DNA from: Snodgrassella alvi
GTDB taxonomy: Bacteria; Pseudomonadota; Gammaproteobacteria; Burkholderiales; Neisseriaceae
Direction of reading: 5' to 3'
Assembly: GCF_040741455.2 (NCBI RefSeq)
Contig: NZ_CP160328.2
Span: forward strand, 186,001-250,000
DNA length: 64,000 bases
Shown: piece by piece, positions 56,565 to 64,000 of the stretch
How the letters are laid out: each line of letters starts with the position of its first letter
Numbering within the stretch: position 1 is the first letter of the stretch
The notes under the pieces: model-generated
The model's input: only the letters and a program-made list of their open reading frames with translations
Database searches by the model: none
What the model was told of the DNA's origin: nothing
Made by a program: the position numbers and the translations under genes

Positions 56565-56864
56565 TTATTCTGGTGCCTTGCCACTGATGGCATTGCGCTC
56601 AAATTCAACTTCTACTTTCGGTGCGATTTCAATGGTGAAGTATTGATCGTTTACTTTAGTAATTTTGCCGACCATTCCAGCCAGTGTAACTACTTTATCG
56701 CCTTTTTTCAGCTCAGTTAACATCTGCTGATGTTTTTTATGTTTGCTTTGCTGCGGACGAATAATCAGAAAATAAAATACAACTAGAATTAATAAGAGAG
56801 GTAAAAACTGCATCAGGCTACTTTGTGTACCGGCAGTGTTGGCAGCATAAGCAAAATCAATCAT
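56565..56864 (-). CDS. yajC: Preprotein translocase subunit YajC
   Basis: A 99-residue single-span membrane protein that associates with SecDF. The membrane helix is about residues 18-36 (LMQFLPLLLILVVFYFLII), followed by RPQQSKHKKHQQM and GDKVVTLAGMVGKI, both typical. It heads the yajC-secD-secF operon. The usual upstream genes queA or tgt are not adjacent; radC precedes it on the same strand. Confidence 0.95.
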   Translation of the reverse strand: MIDFAYAANTAGTQSSLMQFLPLLLILVVFYFLIIRPQQSKHKKHQQMLTELKKGDKVVTLAGMVGKITKVNDQYFTIEIAPKVEVEFERNAISGKAPE

Positions 56865-56989
56865 GGGCTTACTCCGTGTGATTCAGGTAAATAACACTAT
56901 TAAACCCGTTATTGTAATCTGCAATGATGATTTTATCCAGTTTTGTACAATGTATTGTCTGAATCTTTAGATTCATATGCTTATGCTGG

Positions 56990-57664
56990 TTACAGCAGGT
57001 CTAATACTGCCATGGATGTGGTTTTTTCTGCAGTGACGATAAAATGGTCGAGCAAGCGGATATCCAAAAGGTTAAGTGCTGCTTTAATCTGACGAGTAAG
57101 CTGGATATCTCCTGAAGAAGGCATAGTTGATTGGCCAGGGTGATTATGTGCCAGAATAATTGATACTGCATGGTGGCTCAAGGCAGCAGCAGCTACTTCG
57201 CGCGTATATACTCTGGCTTCATTGATGGTACCCCGGGCAAGCTCAATGGTATGCATTAGCTCATTGCGCTGGTTTAGTAGTAAGGCCACGCAAACTTCTA
57301 CTTTTTCATGCCCTATAAGCAAACGTAGAAAATCTGCGACTGTTTCAGGCTGGGTGAAAACCGGACGGCAATGTATTTCTTCTGCCAGCATGCGTCGGCT
57401 GATTTCACGAATAACAGCAAATTGGGTATAACTGGCCACACCCATGCCATGGTACTGACAAATTTGCTGACAGTCTGCCTCAAGTAAAGCACGCAGGCTG
57501 CCTGTTTTGGCAATTAGCTCTCGTGCCAAATCAACGGCACTTTTCCCCCTCGTTCCTGTACGCAATAATATAGCCAATAATTCTGTATCGCTGAGTGCAC
57601 TGGCACCCTGCTTGAGCAGTTTTTCCCTTGGACGATCGTGTTTAGGCCAGTGTTTGATACTCAT
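56990..57664 (-). CDS. radC: RadC family protein (JAB/MPN domain)
   Basis: A 224-residue RadC protein, cytosolic. An N-terminal helix-hairpin-helix-like part (about 1-90, with PREKLLKQGASALSDTELLAILLRTG) leads to the JAB domain with a complete metal site: HHAVSIILAHNHPGQSTMPSSGD (His-x-His-x10-Asp). Despite its name the protein is not established as a DNA repair enzyme. It contains AGGCTGCCTGTT within the coding DNA. It is 125 bases upstream of yajC on the same strand. Confidence 0.94.
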   Translation of the reverse strand: MSIKHWPKHDRPREKLLKQGASALSDTELLAILLRTGTRGKSAVDLARELIAKTGSLRALLEADCQQICQYHGMGVASYTQFAVIREISRRMLAEEIHCRPVFTQPETVADFLRLLIGHEKVEVCVALLLNQRNELMHTIELARGTINEARVYTREVAAAALSHHAVSIILAHNHPGQSTMPSSGDIQLTRQIKAALNLLDIRLLDHFIVTAEKTTSMAVLDLL

Positions 57665-57785
57665 TTTTTACGATTATGTCATTTAAAGACGAAATCATAA
57701 TATAACTTTGTAATAAAATAAATTGATTTGCTGTTGTGTTGGTTAGGGTATCTTATGTTTAAATCCTTATATGCGAGATTGTAAT

Positions 57786-59273
57786 TTAATCCATATTGCT
57801 ATGATAACGATCATGTGCTTGTTTAAAATGATTTTGTATCAATTGATTTGGTTTTTTATCAAACAGGCTGAATAGCACAATGGCTATTGAAGCAAGCAGA
57901 AAGCCCGGGATAAGCGAATAAATATTAAACCACTTGAAATTGATCCACAAAAGTACGGTTATCGCACCTGTAATCATACCGGCCAAAGCGCCATTACGTG
58001 TCATTCTTGACCAGAATACTGAAAAAATTATGATTGGTCCGAAAGCTGCTCCAAAGCCGGCCCATGCGTGGCTGACCAAATCCAGCACGCTGTTATCCGG
58101 ATTAATTGCTAATACGATGGCAATGACTGAAACCAGTAACACCATGCTTCGTCCTACCCATACTAGCTCTCTTTGCTTTGCTTTAGGTCTAAAGTAAGCG
58201 CGATAGAAATCCTCAGTGAGGGCGCTGGAACAAACTAGTAATTGGCAACTCAGGGTACTCATTACTGCAGCGAGTATGGCGGCTAAGATGATGCCAGCTA
58301 TCCATTGATTAAAAAGCAATTTTGACAGTTCGATGAAAATACGCTCATGTTTACCGTGGCTAACTAGATAATTCAGTTCAGGATGTCGGGCAAAAAAGGC
58401 TATGCCGAAAAAGCCAACGGTAACCGCCCCAGCCAGACATAAAACCATCCATGTCATACTGATGCGACGGGCATTTTTCATCACTTTATGTGAGTCAGCA
58501 GCCATGAAGCGGGCAAGAATATGTGGCTGCCCGAAATAGCCCAGACCCCAGCCTAGCAAAGAAACAATTGCAACCAAATCCATATGGGCAAATAAATTAG
58601 TGTAGTCAGGGTTTAAGGAGTGAATATAGGCAATTGAATCCGAAAGACCGCCGGCATTTATTATTACCATAATAGGTGTTAAAACCAAAGCAAACATCAT
58701 TAGACTGGCTTGAATAGTATCTGTCCAACTTACAGCTAAAAAACCACCGACAAAAGTATAAATGATTGTCGCACCCGCTCCTGCCAGCATAGCCCAGCCG
58801 TAACTCATTCCAAAGGTGCTTTCAAATAGTTTGGCACCGGCAACTACCCCTGAAGCACAGTAAATGGTAAAGAAGATAAGAATGATCAGCGCTGAGATAA
58901 TACGTAGTAAAGAGCTATTGTCATCAAAACGGCGTGCAAAATAATCTGGCAGTGTCAGAGAATTATGATTAATTTCAGTAAATACTCGGAGACGACCAGC
59001 AATCAGCAACCAGTTTAAATACGCTCCGATAATCAGGCCAATGGCTATCCAGCTTTGTGATATACCAAACAAAAATACAGCTCCCGGCAGACCCATTAGC
59101 AGCCAGCCGCTCATATCTGAAGCACCGGCTGAGAGTGCAGTAACAATACTGCCAATTCGACGTCCACCTAAAATATAATCGCCGAAATTTTGCGTTGAAC
59201 GATATGCAAAAAATCCAATCGCTATCATTCCTACTATGTACACTGCAAAGGTGACAATCATTGGTAAGGACAT
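57786..59273 (-). CDS. putP: Sodium/proline symporter
   Basis: A 495-residue solute:sodium symporter of the SSS family with about 13 membrane segments. GGRRIGSIVTALSAGASDMSGWLLMGLPGA (about 36-65) matches the PutP sodium-binding region, and FSVFWSRMTRNGALAGMITGA and the SWTDTIQASLMMFALVL segment are also typical. It imports proline with sodium. No putA or regulator gene is adjacent. It is divergent from radA across a 561-base gap. Confidence 0.93.
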   Translation of the reverse strand: MSLPMIVTFAVYIVGMIAIGFFAYRSTQNFGDYILGGRRIGSIVTALSAGASDMSGWLLMGLPGAVFLFGISQSWIAIGLIIGAYLNWLLIAGRLRVFTEINHNSLTLPDYFARRFDDNSSLLRIISALIILIFFTIYCASGVVAGAKLFESTFGMSYGWAMLAGAGATIIYTFVGGFLAVSWTDTIQASLMMFALVLTPIMVIINAGGLSDSIAYIHSLNPDYTNLFAHMDLVAIVSLLGWGLGYFGQPHILARFMAADSHKVMKNARRISMTWMVLCLAGAVTVGFFGIAFFARHPELNYLVSHGKHERIFIELSKLLFNQWIAGIILAAILAAVMSTLSCQLLVCSSALTEDFYRAYFRPKAKQRELVWVGRSMVLLVSVIAIVLAINPDNSVLDLVSHAWAGFGAAFGPIIIFSVFWSRMTRNGALAGMITGAITVLLWINFKWFNIYSLIPGFLLASIAIVLFSLFDKKPNQLIQNHFKQAHDRYHSNMD

Positions 59274-59834
59274 TTTTTTAAAACCTGTTTATGTATATGG
59301 AATATGATATCAGTTTTGGTAAAGGTAATATGCCTAAAATCAGGAGGTTTATTTGAAATAATTTACAGAATTGATTATATGTCTGCAAAAGATACAGATA
59401 GTAAAATCAGAGCAATGTGATAACCATTGTTTTATTGGACACTGATTATGTGCATCCGGATAGTTTCAATTTATCCTGCATAGGTTCAATACCAGAAGTA
59501 TATAATACTTTACATATATATACTCTTGAGAATTATTTTGTATATCCGCCATCCCAATTTCTCATTATATAGATTGAAAAGCTATTCGGATATTTTTAGA
59601 TAGTTTCAACTTTATGCCAGCAGTGACGATTTATTCAGATACGCTGATAAAGTTTTTAATCTGGCAATGTAGATATAAATATTGTTGTTTATCAAAAATC
59701 ATTAGATTCTATTTATATGAGGCATGAATAAGGCTTGTAATGGTTGAGTTTTTCGCATTAGGTAATGGCAAAAGCAGGAATATTTAAATTCTTAAAATGG
59801 TTTTCTATTCTAAGCGGGTTATCGGAAAGAAATA
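59274..59834. other. Divergent region between putP and radA
   Basis: No gene. It contains an 11-base direct repeat GATAGTTTCAA (59459-59469 and 59599-59609) with similar following bases. The first copy also lies in an imperfect dyad (GGATA...TATCC). Several TATAAT-like boxes occur, but no complete promoter was settled on. Confidence 0.4.
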
Positions 59835-61214
59835 ATGGCAAAACAAAAAACTCAGTTTCAATGTCGCAGTTGCGGTGGTCAATCGCCAAAATGGCAAGGT
59901 CGTTGTCCGCACTGTGGTGAATGGAATACGCTAGAAGAAACGATAGTTCTGCCTGCTGCTAGTGGCAATAGCCGCTTTCAATCATGGGCCTCTGGTCAGT
60001 CTGCAGTACAGTTACTGGCAGAGGTAAGCGCAGTGGAAGTCCAGCGTACGCCTACTGGTATGAATGAGCTTGATAGGGTACTTGGCGGAGGTCTGGTGGA
60101 TGGTGCTGTTATTTTGCTGGGTGGAGATCCCGGCATAGGTAAATCTACTTTACTGTTGCAAACAATTGCTTTAATGGCTGAAGAAGAGTCAGTACTGTAT
60201 GTTTCCGGTGAAGAATCTGCGCAACAGGTGGCTTTACGGGCTCAACGACTTGGTATCCAAGCGGATAGGGTGCACTTACTGGCAGAAATCCGTGTTGAGG
60301 CCATAAGCGCTGCTATAGCACGTCTGAATCCCAAAGTAAAAGTAGTAGTAATTGATTCAATTCAAACCATGTATTCTGACAGCATTACTTCTGCACCTGG
60401 ATCTGTTTCTCAGGTACGCGAATGTGCCGCTCAGCTAACCAGATTAGCTAAGCAGCAAGGCATCAGTATGCTGCTGGTAGGACATGTTACTAAGGATGGT
60501 GCAATAGCCGGTCCACGTGTTTTAGAACATATGGTGGATACGGTTTTGTATTTTGAGGGTGAAACTCACTCTAATTATCGCATGATTCGTGCGATTAAGA
60601 ATCGTTTTGGTGCTGCCAATGAGTTAGGCGTATTTGCTATGACTGAAAAAGGGCTCAAAGGGGTATCTAATCCATCTGCTTTGTTTCTATCCAGCTACCG
60701 TGATGATGTTCCCGGCTCCTGTGTGCTGGTTACTCAGGAAGGGTCACGCCCATTGCTGGTGGAAATTCAGGCATTGGTAGATGATGCGCATGGTTTTGCG
60801 CCAAAACGTTTAACGGTGGGACTAGCACAGGAGCGGCTGGCAATGCTGCTGGCTGTGCTTAATCGTCATGCAGGTATTGCTTGCTATGATCAGGATGTGT
60901 TTCTAAATGCGGTTGGTGGTGTAAAAATTACCGAACCGGCTGCTGATTTGGCTGTAATACTGGCTATGTTATCAAGCCATCGTAACCGTCCGTTGCCGGA
61001 AAAGCTGATTGTATTTGGCGAGGTGGGCTTATCCGGAGAGATTCGTCCTGTGCCTCGTGGCCAGGAGCGTTTACGAGAGGCAGAAAAACTGGGGTTTACT
61101 CATGCAATTGTGCCGGTAGCCAATTGTCCGAAACGAGCAGCAGATTTTCCAGGGTTAACGATTATTGGAGTCAATTCGGTACAGGAAGGAGTGGATGCCA
61201 GCCGGCGCAATTGA
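59835..61214 (+). CDS. radA: DNA repair protein RadA/Sms
   Basis: A RecA-like branch-migration ATPase in recombination and, in naturally competent bacteria, transformation. It has 459 residues. The N-terminal C4 zinc finger uses Cys10, Cys13, Cys24 and Cys27; Walker A GDPGIGKST is at 97-105, and KNRFGAANELGVF (the RadA motif) and a C-terminal Lon-like domain (about 280-455) are present. CGGAAAGAAATA precedes the ATG as ribosome site. Confidence 0.96.
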   Translation: MAKQKTQFQCRSCGGQSPKWQGRCPHCGEWNTLEETIVLPAASGNSRFQSWASGQSAVQLLAEVSAVEVQRTPTGMNELDRVLGGGLVDGAVILLGGDPGIGKSTLLLQTIALMAEEESVLYVSGEESAQQVALRAQRLGIQADRVHLLAEIRVEAISAAIARLNPKVKVVVIDSIQTMYSDSITSAPGSVSQVRECAAQLTRLAKQQGISMLLVGHVTKDGAIAGPRVLEHMVDTVLYFEGETHSNYRMIRAIKNRFGAANELGVFAMTEKGLKGVSNPSALFLSSYRDDVPGSCVLVTQEGSRPLLVEIQALVDDAHGFAPKRLTVGLAQERLAMLLAVLNRHAGIACYDQDVFLNAVGGVKITEPAADLAVILAMLSSHRNRPLPEKLIVFGEVGLSGEIRPVPRGQERLREAEKLGFTHAIVPVANCPKRAADFPGLTIIGVNSVQEGVDASRRN

Positions 61215-61311
61215 TGATTATATTTGCCAGAATACGATTAAAGGAATAGTCTTGTTAGTGATAAATATTATTTTTAAATGGTATTGGTTATAAAAAATGG
61301 AGATAAAAATT

Positions 61312-61614
61312 ATGTCAAATCCCATCAAGCTTGTAGCTACAATGGAATTGAAAGCAGATGCATGGCCGAACATTTCAGCAGCGGTTGAGCAATGCGTGAA
61401 AATGTCACGTCAGGAACGGGGCAATGTATTTTATACAGCTAATAAAGATCTTGATAAAAAAAACCGTATTGTATTTGTGGAATGCTGGGCTGATGAAGCA
61501 GCCATTAACGAGCATGGACAAACTGCTCATTTTCAAAATTTGATTAAAACTGTAGAACCTTATTTAAAAGAACCTATGCAGTTGTTAAAATTGAGTGAAA
61601 TTACCAGTTTTTAA
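61312..61614 (+). CDS. Putative quinol monooxygenase (ABM/YgiN family)
   Basis: A 100-residue dimeric alpha-beta barrel protein of the antibiotic-biosynthesis-monooxygenase family. KLVATMELKADAWPNISAAVEQCVKMSRQERGNVFY and the VFVECWADEAAINEHGQTAHFQNL stretch match YgiN-like proteins, which are linked to quinol oxidation. The substrate here is unknown. GGAG stands 8 bases before ATG 61312, so I prefer it over 61297. A good terminator follows at 61655-61690. Confidence 0.85.
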   Translation: MSNPIKLVATMELKADAWPNISAAVEQCVKMSRQERGNVFYTANKDLDKKNRIVFVECWADEAAINEHGQTAHFQNLIKTVEPYLKEPMQLLKLSEITSF

Positions 61615-61654
61615 GTCGGTTTAGGCGGTAATTAACTATGTAATCGCTCATAAT

Positions 61655-61690
61655 AAAGCCAGAATCAGTTTTCAATATTCTGGTTTTTTT
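61655..61690 (+). terminator. Intrinsic terminator of the monooxygenase gene
   Basis: The stem 61655-61665 pairs with 61677-61687 (one G-T pair) and merges into a T run ending at 61690. It is 41 bases past the stop. Confidence 0.85.
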
Positions 61691-61759
61691 ATGTGTAAAG
61701 CTGTAAGAATCCAACCGATAGCTTTATCAGACTGAACGATATTTTATGGGGACACGAGA

Positions 61760-62410
61760 TTGAAAACCATTCAGATCGAGGGCCAAGAGGCTGTTGTAAG
61801 TAATATTTTTTGTATCGGTCGCAATTATTCCGAACATGTAAAAGAATTGCATAATGCTAAACCTGAAGAACCCGTGGTATTTATGAAACCCACTTCTGCA
61901 CTGGTACAGGCTGGAGAAAACATCATACTGCCTGCATATAGTCAGGATGTGCATCACGAATGTGAACTAGTAATTTACATTAAAGAAGACGTTAAAGATG
62001 TTGGGGAAGATACCGCTTTAGATTTTGTGGGCGGATATGCAATTGGTTTGGATTTAACAGCACGTGACGTGCAGAGTAAGTTAAAGGAGAAAGGTTTGCC
62101 TTGGGAGAAAGCTAAAGGTTTTCCCACTGCTGCATGTATTTCATCCTTCATTGCTGCCGATAAAATTAATGATATTCAGCAGCAGGATTTCTATTTAAAG
62201 GTTAATGGGCAGATACGTCAGCGTGGAAACAGCGGTGATATGATGTTTACTTGCTGCCAAATTATCAGTTATTTATCACGTGTATATGGCTTACAGGCTG
62301 GTGATATTATTTATACAGGTACACCGTCAGGTGTTGCAGCCATTAAATCTGGAGATGAATTGGAATTAATCTGGCCGGAAAAAATTTCAGTTAAATTTCA
62401 AGTGGCGTAG
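61760..62410 (+). CDS. Fumarylacetoacetate hydrolase family protein (YcgM-like)
   Basis: A 216-residue single-domain FAH protein. IFCIGRNYSEHVKELHNAKPEEPVVFMKPTSAL (about 15-47), the metal-binding HHECELVIYI (His-x-x-Glu...) and GFPTAACISSF with TGTPSGVAAIKSGDEL near the end are typical of YcgM/FAHD1-type acylpyruvases or oxaloacetate decarboxylases. Translation appears to start at TTG 61760, preceded by GGGGACACGAGA; no in-frame ATG is available before the conserved region. It is a single gene. Confidence 0.88.
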   Translation: MKTIQIEGQEAVVSNIFCIGRNYSEHVKELHNAKPEEPVVFMKPTSALVQAGENIILPAYSQDVHHECELVIYIKEDVKDVGEDTALDFVGGYAIGLDLTARDVQSKLKEKGLPWEKAKGFPTAACISSFIAADKINDIQQQDFYLKVNGQIRQRGNSGDMMFTCCQIISYLSRVYGLQAGDIIYTGTPSGVAAIKSGDELELIWPEKISVKFQVA

Positions 62411-62429
62411 ATGATCTAGCTGGAGATAT

Positions 62430-62461
62430 TTAAGCGCAATTGGTTGTCCAGTTGCGCTTAA
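62430..62461 (+). terminator. Strong hairpin after the FAH-family gene
   Basis: A 14-bp stem (62430-62443 with 62448-62461, one G-T pair) with a TTGT loop lies 20 bases past the stop. The T tract is weak (GCTTTCTGT), so termination may be partial. Confidence 0.6.
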
Positions 62462-62586
62462 GCTTTCTGTCGGATTTTAAGTAATCAGCATCCGATCATT
62501 GCTCAGCGCAGGGTTTGTGTTTTCCATTTACCCCTATTTTTTTCAATACCCTTATAATAGTAGGTTTCCAAAAACTAAAACTTTCC

Positions 62587-64000
62587 ATGTCAAGCAAACC
62601 GTTTTCAGTCAGATTGCCTTGGTGGCTGGCACTTTATTTTATTATTTGGGCAGTACTGCCATTTATACTTTCCGCCAGCTATCCATTGGACGTACCTGAA
62701 GGTATTTACTGGGGTCGAGAATGGCAATGGGGATATTATAAGCATCCACCTCTTTCAAGCTGGGTTTTATATTCTTTTTATAATCTTTTTGGACACATTG
62801 GTCCCTATATTCTGAGCCAGTGCACTATAGCTTTAAGCCTTTGGTTGGCCTATTTGTTTGGACGTGAGCTGATGAGTCCGGCCAGAGCTTTTTTAGGCAG
62901 TTTGTTTTTATTGGCTGTGTTTTATTATACTTGGCCATCATTAGAATTTAATCATAATATCGCACAAATGCCAGTCTGGTTGGGGCTGGTTTATACATTT
63001 TATCTTGCGACACGAAAAAATCACTGGCGCTATTGGTTAATATTTGGATTTATAGCCGGTGCCGGTATGCTGGTGAAGTACACAGTGGCAGTATTGATTT
63101 TTACCATGCTGCTGTATTCCTTGTGCACTTCTTGCCGCCGCTTGTGGTGTTCACCGAAACCTTGGCTGGCAATGCTTCTGGCTTTGATGGTATTTGCTCC
63201 GAATGTATATTGGCTGACACAGCATGATTGGTTACCGTTAACTTATGCTTCAGCCCGTTCTGCTGAAGATGCCAGTCGCAGTGGCCATTTGGCTGCATTG
63301 GGCTATCTGGGGACACAGATAATCAATCATCTTCCACTATTGCTGATATTGCTTTGTAATCGGACACGCCTGAGCTTGAGTACACCAGCACAAATTCTTC
63401 ATCAGTCAGACTGGCGGTTCCTATTATGGATGGGATTGATGCCGACGCTGTTACTTGTTGGTGCTGGTTTGATTTTTGGATTAGGTTTGCGCGACATGTG
63501 GGGCATGCCGATGTGGGGTCTTTCCGGATTGATTATAGTTGCGCTGATTCCTGAACAGGTGTTTACGCTTAAAAAATACTCCTTGCTCAAAGGCATTGCT
63601 ATCTGGGCATTGCTTGTTACTATATTGATGGCTATCTATGTTGAATTTGGTGCACGCATACGTCATAAACCCTCACGTATGGACTGGCCGCAGCAAGCTC
63701 TGGCTACACAAGCAGATATGCAGTGGCAAACGTTTTCTTCATGTAAACTGGATAGTGTTACGGGTTCAGACTGGATTGTTTTACTAGTGGCTTCTTATTC
63801 TGAATTTTCACCTTCGGTGATGGTTTCTGGTAATGCGGCCTATTCACCATGGATGAACGCTGAACGCTTCCATCAGCATGGAACTTTAGCAATATGGCCG
63901 GCTAATGAGCAGCCAAACCTGCCATGGTTGCAAACACTAAATCAACAGCCTGATGTGGTGTTGAAACAAGGAGAATGGTTTATAAAATGGACAAAATTAC
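62587..64000 (+). CDS. GT39-type membrane glycosyltransferase, 3' end beyond the window
   Basis: The frame opens at ATG 62587 and is still open at the window edge (471 codons). The product is a polytopic membrane protein with a first helix near 12-30, then the periplasmic loop YPLDVPEGIYWGREWQWGYY (about 32-51) and HPPLSSW, the ArnT/PMT-like (GT39/GT83) signature where an Asp and a Glu act on polyprenyl-phosphate sugars. About nine further membrane segments and a soluble C-terminal part follow. A role in lipid A or glycan decoration is inferred. The ribosome site is weak. Confidence 0.85.
   Translation, partial: MSSKPFSVRLPWWLALYFIIWAVLPFILSASYPLDVPEGIYWGREWQWGYYKHPPLSSWVLYSFYNLFGHIGPYILSQCTIALSLWLAYLFGRELMSPARAFLGSLFLLAVFYYTWPSLEFNHNIAQMPVWLGLVYTFYLATRKNHWRYWLIFGFIAGAGMLVKYTVAVLIFTMLLYSLCTSCRRLWCSPKPWLAMLLALMVFAPNVYWLTQHDWLPLTYASARSAEDASRSGHLAALGYLGTQIINHLPLLLILLCNRTRLSLSTPAQILHQSDWRFLLWMGLMPTLLLVGAGLIFGLGLRDMWGMPMWGLSGLIIVALIPEQVFTLKKYSLLKGIAIWALLVTILMAIYVEFGARIRHKPSRMDWPQQALATQADMQWQTFSSCKLDSVTGSDWIVLLVASYSEFSPSVMVSGNAAYSPWMNAERFHQHGTLAIWPANEQPNLPWLQTLNQQPDVVLKQGEWFIKWTKL

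Overview
The window is a stretch of ordinary chromosome from an AT-rich betaproteobacterium, most likely a member of the Neisseriaceae and plausibly a Snodgrassella-like gut symbiont. This is inferred from protein character (a Neisseria-type RF3, an EnvC/CtpA arrangement, a MetQ lipoprotein, a lone type IV pilin-like gene), the low GC content (around 40% by eye) and a Gram-negative envelope gene set (LpxH, SecDF-YajC, MltD, EnvC). No phage, insertion sequence, CRISPR array, toxin-antitoxin or defence locus is visible. Coding sequences look intact, and almost every operon ends in a readable intrinsic terminator.

Layout. 1-5.4 kb: the 3' end of tRNA-Leu with its terminator, then a leftward block (threonine/serine exporter, small unknown protein, release factor 3, YgfZ, XRE-type regulator). 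5.7-8 kb: leftward darP-trpC-map. 8.1-11.3 kb: rightward tldE/pmbA, dsbB and a DUF1615 lipoprotein. 11.3-15.5 kb: leftward homoserine dehydrogenase, an atypical minor pilin and the ABC-F protein Uup. 15.6-18.4 kb: a small Mth938-like protein facing a leftward rlmB-nfeD-qmcA cluster. 18.7-24.1 kb: rightward DUF421 membrane protein, a squalene/phytoene-synthase-like protein with degenerate catalytic motifs, a three-gene ABC importer of the TrpXYZ type, and a pseudouridine synthase. 24.1-32.3 kb: leftward metQ, uvrA, an LplT-like transporter, a small unknown protein and MltD, with a divergent methyltransferase.

33-41 kb: a leftward spuA-spuB-spuC-like operon for glutamylated polyamine breakdown, then the divergent ppsR/ppsA pair controlling phosphoenolpyruvate synthesis. 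41.5-46 kb: the conserved gpmI-envC-ctpA operon. 46.2-48.7 kb: yqgE-ruvX, argB and tRNA-Asn with a near-consensus promoter. 48.7-51.4 kb: an FKBP lipoprotein divergent from rho, separated by a long leader region. 51.5-57.7 kb: lpxH with a Spx/ArsC-like protein, a lipoprotein of unknown function, the yajC-secD-secF operon and radC. 57.8-64 kb: putP, radA, a small monooxygenase, a fumarylacetoacetate-hydrolase-family protein and the first 471 codons of a GT39-type glycosyltransferase that runs off the window.

The most interesting items are modest. They are a squalene-synthase-fold protein that has lost aspartates from both substrate-binding motifs (possibly a non-enzymatic assembly factor), a pilin with Asn in place of the near-universal Glu5, a terminator-like hairpin just before the prfC start codon, a structured leader with a mini-ORF before rho, and several AT-rich intergenic stretches with no recognisable gene. 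I do not see a clear novel multi-gene system here.
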